Shown here one piece after another: positions 28,313 to 36,062 of a DNA stretch of 36,062 bases (positions within the stretch are counted from its first letter, which is position 1; each line of letters opens with the position of its first letter). The position numbers and the translations under genes are program-made. A model generated the notes under the pieces. It was not told the DNA's origin, made no database searches, and saw only the letters and a program-made list of their open reading frames with translations. The stretch comes from Bacteroidota bacterium. GTDB taxonomy: Bacteria; Bacteroidota; Bacteroidia; Chitinophagales; Chitinophagaceae. Location: assembly GCA_023392185.1 (NCBI GenBank), contig JAEVZP010000036.1, forward strand, positions 1 through 36,062, in the 5' to 3' direction.

Positions 28313-30631
28313 TTAGAAGGGATACCCAATCGCCAGATTTAAAACAATATTCTCACGCCGGTAATCCGGATCGGCAAAGTTAAAGCCCGGCGTTATGTTG
28401 GACGAGTTCCAGGGCCGGTGAAGAGGCGTGGCCACATCGGCGCGGATCACCAGAAACGAGATATCGAACCGCAACCCAACCCCGGCACCCACGGCCAGCT
28501 GGGACAGGAAGCTCGAAGTAAACTCTGCTCCCGGCCGGGTGCTGTCTTTGCGCATTGCCCACACGTTGCCGGCATCCACAAAGGCGGCACCTTTGATAAA
28601 GGAGTAAATCGGGAAACGTAGCTCTGTGTTGGCCTCAAAACGGATGTCGCCCGGCTGATCGGCCGAGTAGGCAATACCGTTCACCGTATAGGTAGCGCCG
28701 GCATAAGTACCCGGGCCTACCGAACGCGCCCGGAAGGCCCGGACGCTGTTGGTTCCACCGCTGAAAAACTGCTTGATGAAAGGCAGATCGGGCCGGTTGC
28801 CATAGGCATAACCCGCGCCCGCAAGCAGGCGGCTGACCAGCGTAATATCCTGCTCAGGCTTGCTGTTGTTAAGCCGCCAGTAGTGCCGCCCTTCCAGTTC
28901 GCCGCGCACATACTGCGAGAAAGGGATCTCCTTGATTTTTACTTCCTTATTGCCCGAAGAAGTACCGGTTAAAAGGCCCAGCAGGTTGCCGGCCACATCG
29001 GCGTTGGCGTTGAAGTAATAGTTGTGCCGACGCCGGTTGGTGCGCGCATTGGTGTTGAAATTATAGTTGTAAATCGTTCCGATAATCAGCTGCCGGGTGA
29101 TGCTGCGCTGCAAGACCGGGTTGAAAGCCAGTAATTTCCGGAAAGAGTCGGTGACTTTGGAAGAATCCACCACGTTCACATTGACCACCGTCAGCTTATG
29201 CTCCTTGCGAATTTCCGGTTTCCAGATATAGCCATATTGCAGGGTAAAGGTGTTGAGTGAGTACTGATCGGTGCGGGCGAAGTGCTCATAGCCCAGCGTA
29301 AAGCGGGTTTCGGGCACATAATCGCCCGACGTGTTGAGCCGGAAAGGTGAAATGATCCGCGGAACCGATAAATCGGCCTGTCCGCCATAGCGAATGGTAG
29401 ATACGTTTTGCTGCCCGAAGACCTGATGCTCCAGGCCCAGAAAACCGGTAATTTTCAGCCGCTCGGCCCCGCGAAACAGGTTGCGGTGCTGCCAGGAAAG
29501 CGACAACTGCGAGCCGGTCGAGTTGTCGGAGCGGGTGAGGGCCGTGATCTCGGCTCCGAGCGTTTTGCGTGGGAAAGGCGTCGCAAAATAGTTTACGTCG
29601 AGGTAGTTGGCGGTTGTGTCCGCGTCTTCAAACTCTGCTTTTACGAATTTGAAAACCCCCAGGTTCACGAGCCGGTTCAGCGAGCTGTTGTGGTCGCTGC
29701 GGTTATACAGGTCGTTGGGATGGAAAACAAGGGTTTTGTTGAAAACCACATCCCGGAACCGGTTCTGCGGGTCGGCCACATAGTAGCCGTCTTTAGTCAG
29801 CTTTGCGGTTTTGTAGTCGCCTACCGTGTCGCCGCGCAGGCTTTCTTCCAGGTCGAAGTTGGGATAGATCGAAATATTGCGCAGGCGGTATTGATGGAGC
29901 GAGCGGTAGGTGGCATCCTCTTTCACCATCATATCAATATCCACCTGATGATCACCGACGGTAGAGTCTACTTCCGCCAGGAGTACATCCGGACTGAAAT
30001 AATAGAATCCGTGTTCCTTCAGCCTTTGGTCGATGCGTTCGCGCTCGGCTTTGATTACATCCAGATCATAAGGATTGCCTTTCCGCAAGAGGCGCCGCCG
30101 ATTGGTGGCGCGTTGAATATGGACCGAAAGCGAGTCGGTACCTTCCGGGTAGCGCACCTCCCGGATATAATACCGGTCTCCGGGAACGGCCGTGTAAACC
30201 GCTTTCATGTACTTGCCTTTTTGAGACGTATCGGCCTCCCCGCTCACCGAGCCCTGAAAATAGCCCCGGTTAAAAAGACGGCTTTGCATGACCTCGCTGT
30301 TTTTGGCCAGGTTGACCGAGGAAGCCAGCACGGGCTCTTCGCCGTATTTGCGGCGCAGCCAGGCAGCGACTCCTTTTTTCTTGGACGTGTCGCCGAGGTT
30401 CCAGAAAAACAAGCCATAGCGAAAACCCAGCAAGCTTCTGTTGGGCTTGGGCCGTGCCAGCGCCTTGAGCTCTCCGGACAACGCTTTTTTCTCTTTTTTA
30501 GAAACGCCTTCTACCTCCACCTTGGCGCCGGTGTAAAGCCGCTGTCCGGGCGCCAGCTTGCGGGTCGGGTTACAGGCGGCCAGCCCCGTTAGCAAAGCCA
30601 GTCCTAAAAGCAAACGGTACGTTCTCATCAT
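28313..30631 (-). CDS. tamL: TamL, lipoprotein-type Omp85 (TamA-like) protein
   Basis: A 772-residue outer-membrane barrel of the Omp85 superfamily. The signal ends in a lipobox, LTGLAAC, making Cys20 the lipid site; this separates Bacteroidota TamL from proteobacterial TamA. POTRA-like domains fill about residues 25-340, including DLDVIKAERERIDQRLKEHG and FHPNDLYNRSDHNSSLNRLV. The C-terminal ~400 residues form the barrel: KQFFSGGTNSVRAFRARSVG is the conserved Omp85 loop motif, and the chain ends in NIVLNLAIGYPF with a terminal Phe. It starts 6 bases after the tamB stop, so tamB and tamL form one operon for assembly or transport at the outer membrane. Confidence 0.92.
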   Translation of the reverse strand: MMRTYRLLLGLALLTGLAACNPTRKLAPGQRLYTGAKVEVEGVSKKEKKALSGELKALARPKPNRSLLGFRYGLFFWNLGDTSKKKGVAAWLRRKYGEEPVLASSVNLAKNSEVMQSRLFNRGYFQGSVSGEADTSQKGKYMKAVYTAVPGDRYYIREVRYPEGTDSLSVHIQRATNRRRLLRKGNPYDLDVIKAERERIDQRLKEHGFYYFSPDVLLAEVDSTVGDHQVDIDMMVKEDATYRSLHQYRLRNISIYPNFDLEESLRGDTVGDYKTAKLTKDGYYVADPQNRFRDVVFNKTLVFHPNDLYNRSDHNSSLNRLVNLGVFKFVKAEFEDADTTANYLDVNYFATPFPRKTLGAEITALTRSDNSTGSQLSLSWQHRNLFRGAERLKITGFLGLEHQVFGQQNVSTIRYGGQADLSVPRIISPFRLNTSGDYVPETRFTLGYEHFARTDQYSLNTFTLQYGYIWKPEIRKEHKLTVVNVNVVDSSKVTDSFRKLLAFNPVLQRSITRQLIIGTIYNYNFNTNARTNRRRHNYYFNANADVAGNLLGLLTGTSSGNKEVKIKEIPFSQYVRGELEGRHYWRLNNSKPEQDITLVSRLLAGAGYAYGNRPDLPFIKQFFSGGTNSVRAFRARSVGPGTYAGATYTVNGIAYSADQPGDIRFEANTELRFPIYSFIKGAAFVDAGNVWAMRKDSTRPGAEFTSSFLSQLAVGAGVGLRFDISFLVIRADVATPLHRPWNSSNITPGFNFADPDYRRENIVLNLAIGYPF

Positions 30632-30637
30632 ATCTTT

Positions 30638-33600
30638 TTATTGGGCCTTTTCCCGTGCCCGGGCGCGTTTTTGAAGGCGGATCTGCCGGGCTTTCTCCGC
30701 ACTCTGAAAAATTTCCCGGAAACGATCATAGTTGATGCTGGCCCCAATGCCGGCGCCCGTTTCGACCACCTGGCCGACTACGATATCGGTGTATTGGTTA
30801 CGACGATAGGTGCGCAGCTGGTAGCGGCCGTCTTTGGTGAGCTGGTATTCGATAGAGATATCGGAAGCAATCTGGTTGGCGGCTTCGCTCGACTGCCGGG
30901 GCCCTTCTACCTCAAAATTGGAGCCTACGTTGACGCGCAGCCGGTCGTTGAGCAGTCGCTTGGAAAGCCCTACGGTCAGGTCAGTACGCTGGGCCATAGC
31001 GCCGGTCGTGTAGTCCTGAGAAGAGTTGATGCCTACGTTGAGATCCACTCCTTTGATCAGATTGCCGGTCAGACGGTTAATTTGATCGGTCAGCAGGCGG
31101 CTCACGCTCTGGCGGGCATAGCTTTCAAATCCACCGGCATCGCCATAATCCTTCAGCGGTGTTTCACTCACAAAACGGTTGAGGAGCAGCAAGGCAAACA
31201 CCTGCTTGTTGAGTTCGCTTTCATTGCTGCGCAGCTGGTTCAGCCGGGCTTTCACCACATCCCACTGCGCACTCACGCGGTCGGGCAGCTCAATGTCAAA
31301 GCTGATTACCGGTTTCATCAATTCGCCTGTCATGCGAAGCTGCACTTCGAAAGGCAGCTTTTGTTTGTAACGGTTCAATTCGCTCTGCGCTGAGCCGGCC
31401 AGTTGGTCCACTACGAGGTCTATCGAAGACGCGTTAGCCGTATAGGTTGCGGTAATATCAATATTGGCGTCAGTCGGCTCGCCTGTCCAGGTAATAGTGC
31501 TGCCGTGCTGAATGTTGAACTGGCGGCGCAGGAAGTTCAGCGTTAGCAGGTAGGAGCCTTCCTGCAACTGGTAGGCACCGGTCATGCTTATTTTTCCGCT
31601 GCGATCGAGGCCAAAACCAAGGTTAGACACGCCACGTGCGGCAAGGGCATCGCCGTTGCGCTCGTCAATCACAAGGGTAAACTGCGCCATGCTGTCGGTT
31701 TGAATGGCCAGGTCGGCATTTACACCACTCACCTCTGTGCGGGCGGTCAGGGTGTCGAAGCGCTGATGGATGCCATGGTCATGGCGGTGATTCGCTTCTA
31801 CAAATTCCACCACGCCCACCCCGGCATCCACTTCCGGGTTGCTGCTTGGCAGCAGGGCTTTAAAGTCGGTGCCGCGATTAATGCGGATATTTCCGGAAAC
31901 ATCGGGTGCATTCAGCGTTCCGGCAATACGGGTATCGGCCGAGACATTGAGGCGACCATAAAACAATTGATCGCTGCCGGGTTTCCGTTTCGCGTTCGCA
32001 ATCAGGAAGCTGTCTGCCGTTACCCGCAGTCCAAACCGGTATTTCCGGAAATCGCTTGTCAGAATCTGCCCGTCGATAACAGCTTCTTTACCGGCCGAGT
32101 CCAGCAGGGTAAAGCGATCGAAGCGCACGCCTTGGGGCGTCACGAAAATATTGTCGGACGGGATGTGCAACCGCGCGCCCAGCAGGGCGGGGGTAAAGAA
32201 GGCGCTGTCAAAATGAAGCGTGCCGTTCACGTCCGGATCTTCAAAAGTGCCCAGCACATCGATGCTGCCCTTGAGGGAGCCGCCGCTCTCGGCAATCTGG
32301 CCGGCACTGAGGGTTGGTAGTTTGGCCAGGTTCAGGTTGCCGATGTTCAGGTTCATGTCCACCTTCTGACCGGCGATGTAGTACACGCCGTTCAGGTGCA
32401 TGTCATTCCCATAACCGTTAAGGGCCACGTTGGCTGTGATGGCGTCAGCCGTGGCATTGTCGGCCTGCACCAGGATGGTCCCAATGGTGTCGCGGTTATA
32501 GGAGATGCTGTCGATGCGCAGGTCGGAGCTAAACTGTGGGTTATTTCCCGACAGGCCCTGCAAAGAGGCATAGCCATTTACCCGGCCTTCGAGGTTCAGC
32601 GAGTCCTGATCTATAAAATCGGCCAGGGTGCTGATGCGGAATTCCCGGAAACGCAACTCCAGCGGTGCATCCGGGCGCAGCTCGGTGCTGTAGGCGCCAA
32701 AGCTTTGGCCGTCATTGGTGAAAGCAAAGTCCTTCGCTACAATTCCGGCTTTGGAATATTCCAGATAGTTGGAGTCCGGCACGTTCCAGGCCTGGTAGTT
32801 GAGCAAAACCGTGTCCTGCGCCAGCGAAAGCCGGAAGCCTTCGTTAGCCGTTTCGCGCACCGTTCCTGCCAATACATAGCGCGGCACATCGGTGATATCG
32901 CGGTTATTCAGCCGGAAGTCTACCCTATCATTGGCAACAGCGCCGCGCAGCGATGTTTTATAAAGATTCAGCGAGGCAGCTTTGGCACTGGCCACATTCA
33001 GATCATATCGCAGAGCTGCGGTGTCTTTGGTGGTCGCCACGAGCGAGAGGCTGTCAATCTGGTTTTGACCATAGATGATCCGGCGCGATTCCACCCTGGC
33101 ATCCAGCAACGAAGCCGCCGAATTGAAAGCGGTATAAAGGTCGATCGGTGCAGACCGCTTGATTTCCTCCGGCAGAAAACCGGTGGCGGTATTCATCGAA
33201 TCGGGCGCTTTAGGATCGGCCGGCATCACCAGCGGCAGCAAAGAAGGCTGCACGGTGGCTGTCAGCACAAAAGCCTGCGGCCGGGCGGGTGTGGGCTTGT
33301 AGCCCGGCAGGTGGTAGTAACGATCCACCAGGTTCATCACCGAAGGGCCAATCTGGGTAAAGGCAAAATCGCCATTCACCTTTGCCGTCAGGATGTCGGA
33401 TTCGATACGCACCATATAACCGGAGTCAGGCGTTTGCAGAGCGTCAACGGTTACGGTATCAAGAAAGTATTTCTGCCCGTTGACGTTGATATTGGCGCCT
33501 TGCACCAGCACCGTTCCAATCGGATTATCCGGATCAAGTTTGGCGATATCGGCCAGCACGTGTCCATCCACCCGAAACGGCGTGGTGGTAAAATGCAGCG

Positions 33601-35725
33601 CCTGCAGATCCAGGGCGGTCAGGTTGATTTTTCCGGCCAACGCAGGATCTTTGCCGCGCAGGTCGGCCGTAACGTCGAAAGTAGTCGCCACATTCGGGTC
33701 GCGGGAAACGCCTTTTGCAGTCGCAATGCCGTTGCGCAGGCTGCCGGCCACATCAATTCCTTTGTAGTTATACTTATTAAAAACCGCGCTGTATACCTGG
33801 GCTTTAAAGTTTGCCACACCGGTTTTGGGATCAAAGCCACGTCCGGCCGCCTGCGCATGTGCGCTGACCGCGCCCAGCGTGGCTTCCTGCTTCAGGATAT
33901 AACCCAGATTGAGGCCTTTGGTAGTAGCGTCTATGAGGTAGCCGCCATCGCCAAAATTGCGCATGGCCAGTGTGCCCCGTGCGTCGCCCCGGTTGGTTTT
34001 CAGGTCGAAGTTGGCACGGAAGTCGGCAATGCGACCGGTGAAATTGCCGGTCAGCGCCAGTTTTTCCGGAATCCGGATATCGGGCGGCAGCGTGTTGGGC
34101 GGCAGAAACTTGTCAAAGTCGGAATCAGTAGTGCGCAACTGCGCAATTTTGAGGTTAAAAACGGCGCGGTCGGGATCCGGCAGCCCTTTGATGGTTCCGG
34201 AAAGGCGCACCCGCGTGTCCTGCAAACCGGCCAGGTCGAGGTCGCCGATGCGCAGGTCGCTGAGGCGGCCGCTTAGTTTCAGGTCGTTGATGGTATAAAC
34301 CGCGTTCGGCGCTTTCTGAAAGGGCGGCACGTCGCGCAGCATCGGCGCAAAAGTGAGCACATCCGGAATGGCCACCCGGCTGTTGCGCAGGTTGGCCGAA
34401 AGTAGCATCACACCCGGATTTTTCTCCAGTGCATCGAGCGAGGGCCAGCCCACCTGAATGCGGTCGCGCAAAATCGTTTTGTCGGTTTCCAGATACAAGT
34501 CGTTGAGCACTACGCCGGAATCGTTGTACAGAAAAGCGGTGCGCAGGTTCCGGAGTTCGAAGCGGCTGTTTGCTTCCTTCAGCTCCGCGCGATCTACATT
34601 TCCTTCAAAACGTGAAGGCGTAAAAGCCAGGTTTTCGCCGTCGAGCAAAAGGCCTTTTACGTCGAGGTGGGCATAGTCGATGCCATAAGGCACGCGGCGC
34701 TCGGCATCGTTGTCGAACTTCACAGCCACATTGGTGATGCCGAGGTCGTTGATGAGCAGCTTCCACGGATTTTCAACGGCGGCCTGCACGGCTTTTCCGG
34801 TTTCGTCGGCCACCAGCTGCGCCTGCGGGGTGGGGCCAAAGCGCACCACGGCAGCCGTGTTGCTCAGGTTCAGCCGGTCGAGCGCAATGTGCAGCCGGGC
34901 GAGATCAAGCGAATCGACCTGCGCGCCGAGAGCACCGAGCTGCAGTTTGGCCGAAAGGTCCTGAAGGGTGTTTTCGTAGTCAAAGTCAATCTCTTTGAGG
35001 TCGAGTTCCTTTAGTTTCAAAACCAGCGCTATCGGCTCGCTGCTTTCGGCTCTGTGTTCCGACAAAGACTTCGGCGCTTCAATCAGCGGCTTGTATTGCC
35101 GGATAACCACACGGGTGTTTTCCAGCCCGATTTGCGGAATGGCAAAGCGCAGCCGGTCGGGGTCAAATTCCCGGAAACGGGTATTGAACTTACCTACCGA
35201 GGCATACAGGTTCATGCCTTCCTGATCATCCACATAAGAAGCCACTACCCGCCGCAGGCTAATCCGGTCTACGTCAAACCGCATGCCGCCGCTGGTATCC
35301 ACCTCCGTTTTGGAGGGTGACGCAAAGGCATCAACGATGTACTGGTAGTTGAAGACCGTATCGGGCGCCTGGCGATAGATCTTGGCGCGCACGCCTTCGA
35401 GTTCCAGCGACTTCACTACCACAGTGCTTTGCAGAAGCTTCAGCAGGTTGACGTCGGCGGCGATGCGCTCCCCGGAAAGCAGGGTGTCTTTTTTCTGGTC
35501 TTCAAAATAGATGCCTTCCAGCACAATCTTTTTCGGAAAACCGATTGAAAGGCGGGCAACTTCTACGCGGGTGCCAATCTTTTTTTCGAGATACGCCACC
35601 GCTTTATCTTTTACAAAATTCTGCACGGCCGGAATCTGCAAAAGCAGAAATACCAGCAGCACCAAAGCCACCAGACTTCCGGCAATCCAGGCCACAACCT
35701 TGAGTATCTTACGAATGATATGCAA
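30638..35725 (-). CDS. tamB: Translocation and assembly module protein TamB
   Basis: A very long AsmA-like/TamB protein that bridges the periplasm, anchored by an N-terminal helix (KVVAWIAGSLVALVLLVFLL) and partnered by TamL. Its middle is repeated beta-rich sequence, and the C-terminal ~400 residues carry the DUF490/TamB domain, ending near AQRTDLTVGLSKRLLNDRLR. From the TTG at 35725 it is 1695 residues. I prefer this start because it places the helix at the N-terminus (HIIRKILKVVAW). The in-frame ATG at 35890 adds 55 residues rich in Cys, Trp and Arg that do not look like TamB, and overlaps the start of the divergent lipoprotein gene by two bases. The start remains uncertain; the gene does not. 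Four TTCCGGAA sites lie in it. Confidence 0.9.
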   Translation of the reverse strand: MHIIRKILKVVAWIAGSLVALVLLVFLLLQIPAVQNFVKDKAVAYLEKKIGTRVEVARLSIGFPKKIVLEGIYFEDQKKDTLLSGERIAADVNLLKLLQSTVVVKSLELEGVRAKIYRQAPDTVFNYQYIVDAFASPSKTEVDTSGGMRFDVDRISLRRVVASYVDDQEGMNLYASVGKFNTRFREFDPDRLRFAIPQIGLENTRVVIRQYKPLIEAPKSLSEHRAESSEPIALVLKLKELDLKEIDFDYENTLQDLSAKLQLGALGAQVDSLDLARLHIALDRLNLSNTAAVVRFGPTPQAQLVADETGKAVQAAVENPWKLLINDLGITNVAVKFDNDAERRVPYGIDYAHLDVKGLLLDGENLAFTPSRFEGNVDRAELKEANSRFELRNLRTAFLYNDSGVVLNDLYLETDKTILRDRIQVGWPSLDALEKNPGVMLLSANLRNSRVAIPDVLTFAPMLRDVPPFQKAPNAVYTINDLKLSGRLSDLRIGDLDLAGLQDTRVRLSGTIKGLPDPDRAVFNLKIAQLRTTDSDFDKFLPPNTLPPDIRIPEKLALTGNFTGRIADFRANFDLKTNRGDARGTLAMRNFGDGGYLIDATTKGLNLGYILKQEATLGAVSAHAQAAGRGFDPKTGVANFKAQVYSAVFNKYNYKGIDVAGSLRNGIATAKGVSRDPNVATTFDVTADLRGKDPALAGKINLTALDLQALHFTTTPFRVDGHVLADIAKLDPDNPIGTVLVQGANINVNGQKYFLDTVTVDALQTPDSGYMVRIESDILTAKVNGDFAFTQIGPSVMNLVDRYYHLPGYKPTPARPQAFVLTATVQPSLLPLVMPADPKAPDSMNTATGFLPEEIKRSAPIDLYTAFNSAASLLDARVESRRIIYGQNQIDSLSLVATTKDTAALRYDLNVASAKAASLNLYKTSLRGAVANDRVDFRLNNRDITDVPRYVLAGTVRETANEGFRLSLAQDTVLLNYQAWNVPDSNYLEYSKAGIVAKDFAFTNDGQSFGAYSTELRPDAPLELRFREFRISTLADFIDQDSLNLEGRVNGYASLQGLSGNNPQFSSDLRIDSISYNRDTIGTILVQADNATADAITANVALNGYGNDMHLNGVYYIAGQKVDMNLNIGNLNLAKLPTLSAGQIAESGGSLKGSIDVLGTFEDPDVNGTLHFDSAFFTPALLGARLHIPSDNIFVTPQGVRFDRFTLLDSAGKEAVIDGQILTSDFRKYRFGLRVTADSFLIANAKRKPGSDQLFYGRLNVSADTRIAGTLNAPDVSGNIRINRGTDFKALLPSSNPEVDAGVGVVEFVEANHRHDHGIHQRFDTLTARTEVSGVNADLAIQTDSMAQFTLVIDERNGDALAARGVSNLGFGLDRSGKISMTGAYQLQEGSYLLTLNFLRRQFNIQHGSTITWTGEPTDANIDITATYTANASSIDLVVDQLAGSAQSELNRYKQKLPFEVQLRMTGELMKPVISFDIELPDRVSAQWDVVKARLNQLRSNESELNKQVFALLLLNRFVSETPLKDYGDAGGFESYARQSVSRLLTDQINRLTGNLIKGVDLNVGINSSQDYTTGAMAQRTDLTVGLSKRLLNDRLRVNVGSNFEVEGPRQSSEAANQIASDISIEYQLTKDGRYQLRTYRRNQYTDIVVGQVVETGAGIGASINYDRFREIFQSAEKARQIRLQKRARAREKAQ

Positions 35726-35888
35726 CGGATTCCCTTTTAAAGAATGAATAAAAACAGCCGGCCTGCCCCGCCAAAACAGCCTGCTCCAACCAGCCGGATG
35801 CGCCTTTCTATAAAAACAATGCCCCTGCCAACACGATGGCATGGATTTGGCAAAGGTCGGTCGTTTCTGTTTTACCTCTTTTTCAGTC

Positions 35889-36062
35889 ATGAAATATTCC
35901 GGAATGCTGCTGCCCCTCGCCTTTGTTGCGTTGCTGTCGTGCACAAGCCAGACAACACCGGCTCCGGGCACAGATCCGGCCGCTACCCCGTCGTCTTCGC
36001 CCATGCCGGCAGGGCCCGACACGACCGCCATCGGGCAAACCCCGCCGGCTCCGGTCGATACC
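35889..36062 (+). CDS. Lipoprotein, N-terminal part, cut by the window end
   Basis: The first 58 codons of a plus-strand gene. MKYSGMLLPLAFVALLSC is a convincing lipoprotein signal with the lipobox LLSC, so Cys18 would be lipidated. It is followed by a Pro/Thr/Ala/Ser-rich linker (TPAPGTDPAATPSSSPMPAG), usual after the lipid anchor of outer-membrane lipoproteins. Function lies beyond the edge. It is divergent from tamB. A TTCCGGAA site sits in codons 3-6. Confidence 0.65.
   Translation, partial: MKYSGMLLPLAFVALLSCTSQTTPAPGTDPAATPSSSPMPAGPDTTAIGQTPPAPVDT

Noticed and set aside
32396..34276. 626-codon plus-strand frame opposite tamB
   Set aside because: Antisense of the beta-repeat part of tamB, with His- and Gly-rich nonsense composition.

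Overview
The window looks like a chromosomal piece of a Bacteroidota bacterium, most likely from the Chitinophagia/Chitinophagaceae side. Three things point there. It carries a complete gldK-gldL-gldM-gldN operon (type IX secretion and gliding core), a lipoprotein-type TamA homologue (TamL) behind tamB, and a long SecA with a C-terminal SEC-C zinc motif. Its promoters have the Bacteroidota form TTG-N18/19-TAnnTTTG, and no Shine-Dalgarno signal precedes the starts I examined. Most of the window is moderately GC-rich housekeeping sequence; roughly 3.4-8.9 kb is visibly more AT-rich and rich in repeats.

Layout from left to right. 0.1-3.4 kb: a fused beta-oxidation enzyme (FadN type) and a TetR regulator, with a perfect 14-bp palindromic operator over the regulator's own promoter. 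3.4-9.0 kb, accessory: a decayed stretch, a broken LprI/DUF1311 gene, an IS1-family element with a frameshifted transposase, a DUF6580 membrane protein, a translationally coupled pair (TPR-repeat protein plus PLD-like/J-domain protein), and several families of hairpin repeats. 9.0-14.4 kb: secA, a secreted repeat protein, and the rpmH-rnpA-yidD cluster with an extra small gene coupled to yidD. 14.7-21.2 kb, plus strand: two tandem rhomboid proteins (one apparently active, one lacking catalytic residues), a membrane-anchored endonuclease/exonuclease/phosphatase protein, cysS and an MsbA-like ABC exporter. 21.2-23.0 kb, minus strand: a glycosyltransferase and ComB. 23.1-27.9 kb: gldKLMN with a strong terminator. 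28.3-35.7 kb: tamB-tamL. At the right edge a divergent lipoprotein gene is cut by the window.

The working theme of the core part is the cell envelope. SecA exports proteins to the periplasm, YidD helps membrane insertion, TamB/TamL serve outer-membrane assembly, and GldKLMN carry proteins across the outer membrane. An ABC exporter, a glycosyltransferase and two rhomboids sit among them.

The strongest unexplained signal belongs to no single gene. The palindrome TTCCGGAA occurs 40 times by my reading, where about 0.6 would be expected by chance, and in 25 cases it is the full 10-mer TTTCCGGAAA. It lies in intergenic DNA and in many genes in all three reading frames, but is absent from secA, gldK, gldL, gldM and the AT-rich TPR gene. 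It looks like a genome-wide highly iterated palindrome comparable in kind to cyanobacterial HIP1 or to DNA-uptake sequences, with unknown function. Counts were made by eye and no database search was possible.
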